A stretch of DNA of 64,000 nt from Antedon mediterranea (GCF_964355755.1 NC_092675.1:10181312-10245311), one strand, 5' to 3'. Shown: positions 11,072-21,042, counted from the stretch's first letter. Notes: generated by a model not told the origin, from the letters alone. A program made the numbers and translations.

Positions 11072-11640
11072 AATCCTTCAAATTGTGATAACATTTTGAA
11101 ACTTTGCACAGTTATTCATTAGGGTGTCAAAATATGAAATGGAAGGGTTGCACAAAATTTGGTCAGGGGAAAGCCGCCATTTTGGATTTCAAAATGGCGG
11201 ACCTCAAATTTTCACTTGTCAGGTATATCTCTGCTAAAGAGGCACCTAGAGTTCTGATTTTACCTGCAAAATATATGGTAGTGGGGTCACCAAACATATT
11301 GGTATAATTAACATTTGATTGCATGGCGGCCATGTTGGATTTCAAAATGGCGGACCCCAATAACTTTTCAGGTATATCTCTGCTAAAAAGGTACACAGTG
11401 CTCTGATTTTAGGTGCAAATTATATGGTAATGGGTCACCAAATATATTGCTATTTAACTAACATTTTGATTGCATGGCGGCCATTTTGAATTTCAAAATG
11501 GCAAGCTCAAAATGTTTCAATACGGTGCCTACAGTTGTAATTTTAGGTACAAAGTATAATATGGTATTGAGGTCAACAAACATATTGGTATAACGTCTTT
11601 GATTGCATGGCGGCCATTTTGAATGTAGCTCAAACCTGGT
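11072..11640. repeat. Left-arm tandem repeat with YY1-like hairpins
   Basis: About 3-4 copies of a ~150-bp unit contain GCATGGCGGCCAT, a GGATTTCAAAATGGCGGACC block, AGGTATATCTCTGCTAAA and GGGTCACCAAA-ATATTGGTAT. CCGCCATTTTG and CAAAATGGCGG lie close together and can pair. Confidence 0.75.
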
Positions 11641-12945
11641 AACCACACAACAGCTCTGTACATCATAAATCACTCTTTCTGCATTTACAGCGTCCAAGAT
11701 CACAGTCGGTGTGTCACAGCGATTTGTGACATCTGAAAGTTCCGGCAATGAACTCCAAACTGGACTAAATTTGTTGCCGTCCTTCCTCCATCCCCAGTTT
11801 GCTGGTTCCTGTTCAACCCTGAATGCATCTAGACAGTTGTACCACTTTCTGGCTTGTAGAGAAGACCGTTTCACATGTTCTCTTAATGCCGCAGATGTTG
11901 GGGGGATATTGAATTGAATTGAAATTTATATTTATACTGGGTAACCTCTTCAGTCAAAGACTGGTCTCCCAGAGGGCCCAGTTGGTGATCAGTGGCTGTG
12001 ATGTACTAATACACCGGGGTAACCCCCTACTCGTCTCGAAAGATGTACTAGGTTCTTTAAAGTGCACACGAGCTAGATGTGTACACTGGACCTACGGTTT
12101 ATAGTCCTTATCCGAGAAGACCCGTTCTACCACCAGAACCATGGAGTGAGTGAGCATCGAACCCCTGCCGATGTTATGGCTACGTAATTACGGTTCCACT
12201 GTCTTAACCGCTCGGCCACTCACTCAGTATTGTCAATAGTCTGTAGTAAAAGATATTGTCTTGCATCATTTACCTTCTTTCTACATAGTTACAACAAACT
12301 GTTCTAGATAATCTGTGTCACTAACATCCCCTACAGACAATGACATCGTCTCAAATTCCTTTCCTTGAACAGATGAAGTTGTATCACAACTGCTAAAGGA
12401 ATGAAAGAACAAGAAGTAAGCGGCTGATGCTTGTGATCCAAGAGAAGTAATCTTGTGTATTGAGATATACTTCAAGTGCTTCCCCACTCCAAACTCGATC
12501 CAAAGCTCGTGGATGCCAGGTATTCTGTGGAAAGTTGACAATGAAATAACAACAACATCACTGTCTACAGTCTTGACAAGAATGCGCGGACAAATTTTAG
12601 CGGCATGTTTAACATGAACAAACATACGTTCATCTGCCTCTTCTATGTTACATGGCATCAGCGGTTTTATATTTACAGACTGGTTTGTTACAGCTCTGTC
12701 TCTCAGAGACCCTACAAACATTCCGTGATTTGTGTCAATGTTCTCTACTACTTCAGTTACAATTAATGAAACAACTCTGATTTGTTGTCATCATATCTCG
12801 AATATGTGGTCCAATTGTTGGGCATGCTCCCACTGGCTTTAACGCCCCTCCTTACACCAGAGCCGCGGTTTGAACGCGTACTAGACTTTAAACCGTCGTT
12901 AAAGTATCTATCGAAAACCAAATCTGGTCACGTCACTGATCGAAG
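11640..12945 (-). pseudogene. Relic transposon gene, left-arm copy
   Basis: On the minus strand the best block (12721-12281) reads through EEADERMFVHVKHAAK, RILVKTVDSDVVVISL, HELWIEFGVGKHLKYI, then FFHSFSSCDTTSSVQGK and LEQFVV. The carboxy part (11874-11640) holds ANWGWRKDGNKFSPVWSSLP before a cysteine-bearing end. This order (EADxR, D-x-DVVV, LW-x-FG-GK, FH-x-x-GCDT-S, then WGW, W-x-LP) is a repetitive invertebrate family I recognise but cannot name. The EADxR and DxDVVV acidic pairs resemble FEN/PIN-type nuclease cores, which is inference. Frameshifts, a deletion after the GK block and a SINE interrupt it. Confidence 0.55.
11912..12227 (-). mobile_element. Complete tRNA-derived SINE, 316 bp
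   Basis: The minus strand starts GAGTGAGTGGCCGAGCGG, giving an A box (TGGCCGAGCGG), and has GGGTTCGATGCTC as B box about 55 bp on. This is a Leu/Ser-type tRNA head. A unique body and a TTCAATTCAATTC tail follow. The direct repeat TATTG lies at 11907-11911 and 12228-12232. The right palindrome arm lacks it, proving insertion after the palindrome formed. The copy at 30877-31193 agrees over its length. Confidence 0.8.
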
Positions 12946-12949
12946 TTGA

Positions 12950-14160
12950 TGGTCTATATATGGTTGTACGACAAAATGAAGCACCATTAGTTGCTGCCAA
13001 GGTGTTAGATGGACCAGCAATAATCAATATGCTCGGCCCAATGATTCGAAGACATTCATTGAGTATATATCAAGTGTCATACAACCATCAACTTCGATCA
13101 GTGACACGACTAGATTTGTTTTTCGATAGATACTTTAACGACAGTTTAAAGTCTGGTACGCGTTCAAACCGCGTCTCTGGTGTAAGGAGGGTCGTTAAAG
13201 CCAGCGGGAGCTTGCCCAACAATTGGACCACATTTTTTAGATTTGATGACAACAAATCAGAGTTGTTTTCATTTATTGTAACTGAAGTAGTAGAGAACAT
13301 TGGCACAAATCACGGAATGTTTGTAGGGTCTTTGGGAGACAGAACTGTAACAAACCAGTAAATATACAATCGCTGATGCCATGTAACATAGAAGAGGCAG
13401 ATGAACGTATGTTTGTTCACGTTAAACTTGCCGCTGAAATTTTCCACGCATTGTCAAGACTGTACACAGTGATGTTGTTGTCAGCTTTCCACAGAATACC
13501 TGGCATCCACGAGCTTCGGATCGAGTTTGGAGTGGGGAAGCACTTGAAGTACATCCCAATACACGAGATTGCTTCTTCTCTTGGATCACAAGCATCAGCC
13601 GCTTACTTGTTCTTTCATACCATTAGCGGTTGTGATAGAACTTCATCTGTTTAAGGAAAAGGTAAAGCTACATTTAACGAGACTTTGAAAAAGATGCCAT
13701 GTATGACTCCAGTTTTTGAGAGGATGTCATTGTCTGTAGGGCATGTTAGTGAAACAGACACAGATTATCTTGAACAGTTTGTTGTAACTATGTCTACTGC
13801 AGAACATTTAATGATGCAAGACGATATCTTTTTACAACAAGAGAAAGACTATTGAAAATATCCCCCAACATCTGCGGCATTAAGAGAACATGTGAAACGG
13901 AAGCCAGGAAGTGGTACGACTGTCTAGATGCATTCAGGGTTGAACAGGACCCAGCGAACTGGGGATAGAGGAAGGACGGCAACAAATTTAGTCCAGCTTG
14001 GAGTTCATTGCCGGAACTTTCAGATGTCACAAAGGTTTTAATTCGCTGTGGACACACCGACTGTGATCTTGGTGCTGTAAATGCAGAAAGAGTGATTTAC
14101 GATGCACAGAGCTGTGTGGTTGCCAGGGAAAATGTAACCTACAATAAGTGTCCGTGTTAA
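12950..14160 (+). pseudogene. Relic transposon gene, right-arm copy
   Basis: The plus strand begins near the palindrome centre with KVLDGPAIINMLGP, then RLDLFFDRYFNDSLK, SGVRRVVKASGSLPNNW, DDNKSELFSFI, CNIEEADERMFVHVKL, IPGIHELRIEFGVGKHLKYI, FHTISGCDRTSSV and a stop (TAA near 13652), then GKGKATFNE, LEQFVVTMSTAE, ANWG, a stop, RKDGNKFSPAWSSLPEL and a cysteine-bearing end. It is the same family as the left arm and keeps the amino part missing there. The DxDVVV block is broken by a frameshift near 13450. At least three disabling changes make it non-functional. Confidence 0.6.
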
Positions 14161-14214
14161 ATGCATGTAATTATGAACATAAACAAATAGTGTAAAGCCA
14201 GTACGGGTTGAGCT

Positions 14215-15083
14215 ACATTCAAAATGGCCGCCATGCAATCAAAGACGTTATACCAATATGTTTGTTGACCTCAATACTATATTATACTTTGTACCTAAAA
14301 TTATAACTGTAGGTACCGTACTGAAACATTTTGAGTTCGCCATTTTGAAATTCAAAATGGCCGCCATGCAATAAAAATGTCAGTTAAATACCAATATGTT
14401 TGGTTACCCATTACCATATAATTGGCACCTAAAATCAGAACTCTGTGTACCTTTTTAGCAGAGATACCTGAAAAGTGAAAATTTGAAGTCCGCCATTTTG
14501 AAATCCAAAATGGCCGCCATGCAATCAAAATGTTAGTTATACCAATATGTTTGGTGACCCCATTAACATATAATTTGCACCTAAAATCAGAACTCTAGGT
14601 GCCTTTTTAGCAGAGATATGCCTGAAAAATGAAAATTTAAAATCCGCTATTTTGAAATCCAACATGGCTGCCATGGAATCAAAATGTTAGTTATACCAGT
14701 ATGTTTGGTGACCCCACTACCATATAATTTGCACCTAAATTCAGAACTCTATGTGCCTCTTTAGCAGAGATATACCTAAAAAGTGAAAATTTGAAGTCCG
14801 CCATTTTGAAATCCAAAATGGCCGCCATGCAATTAAAATGTTAGTTATACCAATATATCTTTGGTGACCCCATTACCATATAATTTGCACCTAAATTCAG
14901 AACTCTAGGTGCCTATTTAGCAAAGATATACCTGAAAAGTGAACAATTTGGGTCCGCCATTTTGAAATCCAAAATGGCGGCTTTCCTCTGACCAAATTTT
15001 GTGCAACCCTTCCATTTCATATTTTTGACACCCTAATGAATAACTGTGCAAAGTTTCAGAATGTTATCACAATTTGAAGGATT
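14215..15083. repeat. Right-arm tandem repeat with YY1-like hairpins
   Basis: About five copies of a ~155-bp unit contain CCGCCATTTTGAAATCC followed by AAAATGGCCGCCATGCAAT, then GTTAGTTATACCAATAT, TTTGGTGACCCCATTACC and TTAGCAGAGATATACCTG. The two halves GCCATTTTG/CAAAATGGC can form a hairpin in each unit. It is the inverted counterpart of 11072-11640, with more copies. Confidence 0.8.
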
Positions 15084-15469
15084 GGGTCACTTAACAGGCC
15101 TACTACAACATGTTTAATTGATTAAAGTTTAACTTTAATCGAACTAACACAAAACAATTGAAAATATATCACATCAATGACGATAAAATGACCATTACCA
15201 TTCTAAAGGGAAAAATAGTTTAAGAGTTTCACTTAAAACTTATATAAGCCAAATATATATAACAAGTATGGATTCGGGTAAATTTAGCATTCCTTGCCTT
15301 TGGATGTCAAAGATACATTCGTCTGTAACTCTTGGACCTATTTGAAGAGAAAGCTTAGTAATCACCTTAATCAAATTCAGGATTGTAGTAACTTAATCTA
15401 AAGTGATTTGATTAATTAATAGTGGGTAATTTGAAATGCTGTATATTATAATCTTACTCCTGTATTCAA

Positions 15470-15470
<1 letters not shown>
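15084..15470. other. Intergenic stretch, nothing recognised
   Basis: AT-rich sequence between the palindrome and the (TA)n tract. A short inverted AAAGTTTAACTTT word is at about 15125-15137. Confidence 0.4.

Positions 15471-15474
<4 letters not shown>

Positions 15475-15516
<42 letters not shown>
15475..15516. repeat. (TA)n microsatellite
   Basis: About 20 uninterrupted TA dinucleotides sit directly in front of the 367-bp tandem repeat. Confidence 0.95.
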
Positions 15517-15519
<3 letters not shown>

Positions 15520-15628
15520 CATACTGTAAATTATAGAAACAGTGCTCATATTCGGAACATGATCTCATAATCGCGTCGAGCATAGCTCATTGGCGAAAGT
15601 TCCATATTTTTTAGTTGTATGAAAAAAT

Positions 15629-15699
15629 GTTTCTGGCTGGATTCGAACCTGCAACCTCTCGCTTACAGGGCGAGTATCATACCACTAGCCCACAGAGCC
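15629..15699 (-). pseudogene. tRNA-Pro-like pseudogene, copy 1
   Basis: Read on the minus strand it starts GGCTCTGTGG like a tRNA-Pro, has the D-arm AGTGGTATGATACTCGC, a stem CTCGC/GCGAG and a perfect B box GGTTCGAATCC. The anticodon loop is CCTGTAA instead of the TTTGGGT/TTAGGGT type, so position 33 is C and no proline anticodon remains. The acceptor stem pairs at only five of seven positions. It differs from copy 2 by one base in the A box. Confidence 0.55.
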
Positions 15700-15995
15700 A
15701 TGTATGGTATTATCACAGATTTTCACCCACCAGATACATTCTCTCATACAACAAACGCCCTCACAATCAGTGGAGGCTTAACAAGTCAGAATAAATTCCA
15801 ACTTTAATTCGCAACGGTTTTTTAAATAATATTGTGTATATGTAAATCAATGATGTTGCGTAGCACCGTGTAAATTATATATAAATCATACTGTAAATTA
15901 TAGAAACAGTGCTCATATTCGGAACATGATCTCATAATCGCGTCGAGCATAGCTCATTGGCGAAAGTTCCATATTTTTTAGTTGTATGAAAAAAT

Positions 15996-16066
15996 GTTTC
16001 TGGCTGGATTCGAACCTGCAACCTCTCGCTTACAGGGCGAGTATCATACCACTAGACCACAGAGCC
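15996..16066 (-). pseudogene. tRNA-Pro-like pseudogene, copy 2
   Basis: Same structure as copy 1 but with the A box intact (TGGTCTAGTGG). Both polymerase III internal boxes fit consensus, so transcription is conceivable. The altered anticodon loop and weak acceptor stem argue against a working tRNA. A third copy (16363-16414) is truncated by the (TA)n tract. Confidence 0.6.
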
Positions 16067-16409
16067 ATGTATGGTATTATCACAGATTTTCACCCACCAG
16101 ATACATTCTCTCATACAACAAACGCCCTCACAATCAGTGGAGGCTTAACAAGTCAGAATAAATTCCAACTTTAATTCGCAACGGTTTTTTAAATAATATT
16201 GTGTATATGTAAATCAATGATGTTGCGTAGCACCGTGTAAATTATATATAAATCATACTGTAAATTATAGAAACAGTGCTCATATTCGGAACATGATCTC
16301 ATAATCGCGTCGAGCATAGCTCATTGGCGAAAGTTCCATATTTTTTAGTTGTATGAAAAAATGTTTCTGGCTGGATTCGAACCTGCAACCTCTCGCTTAC
16401 AGGGCGAGT

Positions 16410-16412
<3 letters not shown>

Positions 16413-16496
<84 letters not shown>
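16413..16496. repeat. (TA)n microsatellite, about 84 bp
   Basis: An uninterrupted TA tract truncates the third 367-bp unit and lies at the edge of the Penelope fragment. Confidence 0.95.
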
Positions 16497-16502
<6 letters not shown>

Positions 16503-17187
16503 TGATGCGTTTAGGCTGCAAGAGTGCTCAATTGGAATCAAGAGCGAATATATATTTTTATAAAGTAGATGGAACACGGACGTCTATCACGGTGTTTCAC
16601 GTTAAACGATCTTCAGTTGGCTGAACAATACCGTATCTCGATCGAAAAAAAAATTTAAAAAAAATGTATATATATATATATAATTTTTTTTATGTAGTTT
16701 ATTTATGTAGATATGTAGTACTGTATCTATTAAAAAAGGTACTTGAACAAAATTAGTATAATCTTTTACAAAAATGCTTGTCAACTCAATGAGATCCAAA
16801 TTGGCAATTGCCGCAAAATCCTCACTGGGTTTGACGTTGAAATTCACTCTAGAACTAAGAAGTTGAAAAGAGAACTTCCTGCATCTGAGTTTCAAAACAA
16901 ACTCGGGATTATCGCCAATGATTGCCGTAAGCAATCAACGGTAATGGCCTGAAGGGGACATCACAAATTTGGTCTACCTGCAGACTTGGTTCGTTGGGAC
17001 TTGTAACAAGAATCAGAGCAACACCTCTGATTCAGTTGTTGAAATTAATTGTCGACTTTCCGAAGGAGAGAAAAAACTTCTTTCCCGAGGACTTAAAAAT
17101 CTGGCCAAAACCAAGGCAGGTCGGCGCACAACAACTATCTTTGGATATAGGGTCTTTATCCAGAAGATTACGATTACGTGAATATTT

Positions 17188-17472
17188 TTGCTGATTCAGA
17201 CAGCACCACCACGCAAAACAAAGGCAACGTTAACAAATTTAGAAACATTTATCCAGGCTATTGAGGAGGATGTACAAAACTACGTCCCGAGTCCAGAGAA
17301 ACGTGACAATGTCTCAAAACAAGAGAGGCAGGCCATTGCCAAATTGCGGCAGCATAACGATATCATCATTAAACCCGCTGATAAAGGTTCTGCCACTGTT
17401 GCTATGGACATCACATTTTATGAAGAGGAATCCTTAAGACAGCTAAACAATCCTCTTAATTATATATCGTAA
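17188..17472 (+). pseudogene. Penelope RT segment with KPADKGS block
   Basis: The open frame encodes a helical stretch, then LRQHNDIIIKPADKGSATV, then FYEEESLRQLNNPLNYIS before a stop. The LR-x-NxDIVIKPADKG signature immediately precedes the fingers of Penelope reverse transcriptases. The family expects the frame to continue, so the stop at 17470 is a disabling change. Confidence 0.75.
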
Positions 17473-17509
17473 ACTTACAACAGATCCCATCACGGAAATT
17501 GCGGATAAG

Positions 17510-17815
17510 GTGACCAAATCTGTTTCTGTGATGGTAAAAGAGCACTCCATCGATCCTAAGATTGAACCTCATTTGGCACAGGTCAATCCAGTTCCAGGCA
17601 GATTTTATTTCCTACATAAAATCCACAAAGCAGGCAATCCTGGTAGACCTATTATTTCGGGAAATGGCACTGCTACAGAGAAAATTTCTAAATATGGGGA
17701 TGATTTACTTAGACCATATGTGACTAATCTCCCTTCATACATTCAGGACTCCACGGACTTTATCCGCAAAATTTACATAATAATTCTGTTCTGGCTACAT
17801 TAGATGTTTCATCGT
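17510..17815 (+). pseudogene. Penelope RT segment with PKIHK-like block
   Basis: It contains GRFYFLHKIHKAGNPGRPII, S and DDLLRPYVTNLPSYIQDSTD, continuing out of frame to LATLDVSSLYT. These are the second and third Penelope reverse transcriptase blocks (Y-x-LPKIHK, GRPIVS, LDVxSLYTN). LHKIHK replaces the common LPKIHK. Confidence 0.75.
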
Positions 17816-17929
17816 TGTATACTACGTTAATAAATTACATGTTTTTCTACTTTTGGGAAAATTATTTAAAAGGACTTATTATTGAAAAATATAAGTTATT
17901 ATAAAAAATTATAGAAAAGTAAGCACATG

Positions 17930-18620
17930 CAGTATTACGTCAACAATAATGTGTGACAAAACGCGTAAATCTTGTTGCTATGGTGCGTTTCTATGTTACA
18001 AAATCAGACAACTGTCATTCGTTATCGAACTGCATAGCGTACTACTAACGGCCTACTAACCTACTTTTCGTTAAACAATAACATTATTAATAGCATTATT
18101 ATCAATGAACATGAGGAAGTAAGTAGTTATAACTTATGTATAAACTATTGTTTTAACCAAAATAATTGTATAAAGTACAATGAAAATTCGTAAATGATTT
18201 AAAATTACAAATTTAAATTGTCGCATTGCAATCTTTTTGGATCATGTTGAGACGCGTGCATGTTACTAAGGTGCGTGTCTATGTTACAAAATACACAGAT
18301 ACATCTTCATTCGTTATATCCAAACTTTGATACATAATAGATCGCTAAAGTAAAACATATTGATAACATTATTATCAATGGTCATGAGAAAGTAGGTACA
18401 GTAACTTTGTACAAAATATTGTATTAATCAAAATATAAACTTTCGTAAATATATTTAAAAATCTCATACCCTTGCCACTCTGTCATAAGCGCGTGCGTGT
18501 TTGCTAAGATGCTTGTCTATGTTACAAAATACAGAACAAAAACAAGAATATTAATCTTCATTGTAATAATTATATCCATCCCCAAACTGTGTACACTGCA
18601 TAGAGACGTACGTACCCAGC
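17930..18620. repeat. Three diverged direct copies, ~240-290 bp period
   Basis: GGTGCGTTTCTATGTTACAA (near 17983), GGTGCGTGTCTATGTTACAA (near 18271) and a GATGCTTGTCTATGTTAC copy (near 18508) each follow a GCGTG or CGCGT word and precede a CATTCGTTAT-like segment. This is an old tandem duplication with no coding content. Confidence 0.6.
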
Positions 18621-18624
18621 CTTC

Positions 18625-19261
18625 ATTTATGTAAAAAATATCCAGTTCGTTTAATAATACGAACAGTGTTAGTTACGAATTGTCAGCGTTAGTACGATTT
18701 GTAGCCTAAACCATTTTCTAATTTAATCACAATTAATTTTTTCCCAGTATTGATGGTCTACCATCATCTTACGGATGGAATATTCGACTAGGCATAGATA
18801 AAAAGGTGTTACGGTGTAAGGTAAAGAAAATGAAATGACGTGTTCTTACATAACTGTGATTTGCTGTTGCCAGTGACATACAGTATTGTATTAAAATTAC
18901 TACAGTGATTAGTAAAATTACTATTACTATTTTAGTTTTGGAGGGGCGGACGCTGGGGTGTTGCCCTAGTTGCCCGGGCAACACCCTTAATTTCATACTA
19001 AATGTTTTTTTCTGCCACTAAATTAAAATTTAGATCCCACTTTATCATAGGCATATATTAACCATTAACGTCGTTATAGAAGTCCAGTGTTGGAAGAGTC
19101 TATATGTAAATTGACTGCAGCGTAAAATTAACCGCGCATAATTTAAGGGCGATCAGTGGATTTTTTTTTTCATTTCTCTACGTCCGTAAAATTAGGCCGA
19201 ATTTCTGTAGTAATTACAAACTACTAATTACAAAATCCGTAATAATCCGAAAACCCCCTAC
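18625..19261. other. Intergenic stretch, nothing recognised
   Basis: No supportable gene. TTGCCCTAGTTGCCCGGGCAA near 18960 contains a small inverted pair (TTGCC/GGGCAA). Confidence 0.4.
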
Positions 19262-19265
19262 TTAA

Positions 19266-19597
19266 GCCACTTTCACATCGCGCCCGGATTCGGTCCGGCG
19301 TCCTAAGAAAAATATTTCTACCATTGGGTGTGATTTTACATCGATCAAGAAATCTGATATCCGATGTCAAGCAAGGTCATTCATACTCAAAGCTGATTGG
19401 ACAAAAGAAAAAAATCGTACGATTTCAGAAAACAAATGGCTTCTTGATCCATCGCTACGAATTTGGAACCCGAATCATGTACGTACTCAAATCGTACGAA
19501 TTAATTGTGAACGATTCGTATGCTTTACAACTGAACCAATTTTCCATGATATTTTTCTCATGGTACCTCAAGAATCCGAGCGCGGTGTGAAAGCAGC
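19266..19597. mobile_element. TTAA-flanked MITE, 332 bp
   Basis: TTAA at 19262-19265 and 19598-19601 bracket inverted ends GCCACTTTCACATCGCGCCC and, reversed from the right, GCTGCTTTCACACCGCGCTC, continuing GGATTC on both sides (22 of 26 match). A TTAA target duplication fits piggyBac- or Kolobok-type non-autonomous elements. The 88-codon frame inside is not conserved-looking. Confidence 0.8.
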
Positions 19598-19989
19598 TTA
19601 ATAAATGAGCTAGATCGTGTACACCAATGCACTATGTGGCATGGTATTCTAAACTACCAAACAGTATTGTATTAAATAAGAAGTTCCTTAATCGTTTGAT
19701 CTATTAGGCATAATAATTATTATTAGGTCAACTCTGTAACTAATGCACTACCCGATACTGAATACTTTAGGCCTACTCTGTTCAATCCGTTACACGTAAA
19801 CCTAATGCAACAAATTATGTTGACAAAAAAAAAAGAAAATTAAATACTGTACCCGTGAAGTGCTCATTAAAACCATTTTTATGGTACATGAAAAAAAGGT
19901 TCTCGTATTCATGAAAAAAAAAAATAAAATACATAATATAATACAAAGTTAAAAATAAATATTTTTATGGTTAAAATTAGACTTGTTTT

Positions 19990-20080
19990 ACTGCATGTGA
20001 GTTGTTGTTTTTACTTAAAATGTTGAGAGCATCATCTTGCATTCATTCCTTGGTGATGAGTTGTGGTAGTTCTCGTACAT
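19990..20080 (-). pseudogene. Mini-exon-like unit g (stop inside)
   Basis: A 57-nt block (20071 down to 20015) lies between an acceptor-like ATGTACGAG and a GTAAAAAC donor. It matches unit f closely. The same frame gives LPQLITKE and then TGA where unit f has TTA. It would act as a terminal exon or is dead. Confidence 0.4.
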
Positions 20081-20195
20081 GAAAAGAAAGAAAACAGAAT
20101 TACATATAATACAAAGTTATAAACAACATAAATATTTGTATGGTTAAAATTTCGCATATTAGACCTGAAATTTAACTGTCATTTGTTGTTTTTAC

Positions 20196-20252
20196 CTAAA
20201 ATGTTAAGAACATCATCTTGCATTAATTCCTTGGTGATGAGTTGTGGTAGTT
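20196..20252 (-). CDS. Mini-exon-like unit f, 57 nt
   Basis: The block from 20252 to 20196 is preceded on the minus strand by a T-rich tract ending ACGAG and followed by GTAAAAACAAC. Its only open frame (phase 1 in and out) reads LPQLITKELMQDDVLNIL. Fifty-seven nucleotides preserve frame if included or skipped. It resembles units g, e, d, c, b and a, spaced about 140-200 bp apart. No transcript evidence is available. Confidence 0.4.
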
Positions 20253-20348
20253 CTCGTACATGAAAAGAAAGTGTATAAAAGTTATAAACAACATACATAT
20301 TTGTATGGTTAAAATTTCGCAAGTTAGACTCGAAGTTGTTGTTTTTAC

Positions 20349-20405
20349 CTAAAATGTTGAGACATTATCTTGCATTAATTCCTTGGTTGTCGTAGTTCCC
20401 GTCGT
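20349..20405 (-). pseudogene. Mini-exon-like unit e (degenerate)
   Basis: It matches unit f over AAGGAATTAATGCAAGAT and the TTTTAG/GTAAAAAC donor. It has lost the acceptor AG and carries small deletions that disrupt the frame. Confidence 0.35.
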
Positions 20406-20514
20406 ACATGAAAAGAAAACAATATATAAATTTATAAACAAATATTTATAAGTAAAACGTTTGGTTTAACAGTTACAGGCTACCCTCGAAATATATGATT
20501 GGTTAATTACTTAC

Positions 20515-20556
20515 CTAACATTTCGGGGACATGTTGTTGTGGTGGTTGCAGTAAAT
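20515..20556 (-). CDS. Mini-exon-like unit d, 42 nt
   Basis: It has the best splice signals of the short units: acceptor TTTTTTCCCTAG, donor GTTAG before GTAAGTAATT. In the same phase as unit f it reads LLQPPQQHVPEML, with the HVPEML end aligning to DVLNIL. The length is a multiple of three. Confidence 0.4.
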   Translation of the reverse strand: MYCNHHNNMSPKC

Positions 20557-20685
20557 CTAGGGAAAAAATACAAAGCTATGAAACAATAATATTTGTGTGT
20601 AAACGTTTAATTCAACTAGGTTAAGCCAGACTCAACCTTAAATTAATAACGAATTTGATTGTTTTACATGAAATATATATATAAC

Positions 20686-20740
20686 TTTTGCTTGAACATC
20701 ATCTCCAAGTCGATTTCTTGGTAGGTTGTAGAGTAGTACC
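20686..20740 (-). pseudogene. Mini-exon-like unit c, 55 nt
   Basis: The acceptor-like TTTTCGAG is good. The frame aligned to unit f reads VLLYNLPRNRLGDDVQAK and shares the GATGATGTTCAA core. The donor is weak (GTTATA), and phase differs from units d and f. Confidence 0.3.
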
Positions 20741-20872
20741 CTCGAAAAGAAGTAGAAATCAAAAGAACAGAATTCAGAGTTATAAAAATTAACTTACAAG
20801 TGTCAAACTACTAAGTTAATAATTATATTATTTTTATTGAAATTAATTAAAATTGCGATTGAATATTCTTAC

Positions 20873-20908
20873 CGGTATTCATCCGAGATATCAGTCGTGG
20901 CAGGGTTT
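20873..20908 (-). pseudogene. Mini-exon-like unit b
   Basis: The donor ACCG before GTAAGAAT is good, and the aligned frame reads TLPRLISRMNT, matching the LPQLITKEL start of unit f. The acceptor AG is missing after a T-rich tract, so splicing is doubtful. Confidence 0.3.
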
Positions 20909-21042
20909 CGTGAAAATGAAAAAAAACCCAACAAATTATAAAGTTATACTAACTGTAAGCCCACAGTACTTTTTTAAGTATGCTAAATCTTAAAAGTAAA
21001 AAAAAAAATATTTTTTTAAATACAATACAGTAAGTATTTTAC

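Larger units (their letters stand above)
11072..15083. mobile_element. Large imperfect palindrome with duplicated relic gene
   Basis: From the outer ends AATCCTTCAAATTGTGATAAC (left) and its inverse (right, ending 15083), both arms match inward for close to 2 kb each and meet around 12950-13070. Each arm has an outer tandem repeat with ATGGCGGCCAT words and an inner relic of the same gene. The arms differ by many substitutions, repeat copy number and a SINE present only in the left arm, so this is an old structure, not a recent assembly fold-back. I cannot name the superfamily. Confidence 0.75.
15514..16412. repeat. 367-bp tandem repeat, about 2.4 copies
   Basis: Units run 15514-15880, 15881-16247 and 16248-16412. 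The first two are nearly identical, and the third is cut by a second (TA)n tract. Each complete unit contains a reversed tRNA-Pro-like sequence. The identical 62-codon frames starting at 15619 and 15986 are by-products of the repeat, not genes. Confidence 0.9.
16500..17835 (+). mobile_element. Penelope-like retroelement fragment
   Basis: The order of conserved pieces is that of the amino half of Penelope-like elements. A basic region is followed by VEINCRLSEGEKKLLSRGLK, a KPADKGSATV block, a FYFLHKIHKAGNPGRPIIS block and LATLDVSSLYT. The copy stops just after this, before the YADD region, so the catalytic centre and endonuclease are missing. Frames change near 17180, 17470 and 17775. The start at 16500 is approximate, with a motif-poor 5' region after the (TA)n tract. 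Confidence 0.75.

Noticed and set aside
11072-15083. Assembly artefact (false inverted join)
   Set aside because: The arms differ by many substitutions, repeat number and a SINE with target duplication, which a false join would not produce.
15619-16174. Two identical 62-codon frames
   Set aside because: They fall in the 367-bp tandem repeat and across tRNA-like sequence; no coding sign.
16349-16624. 91-codon frame with an Ile-Tyr run
   Set aside because: It reads through the (TA)n microsatellite.
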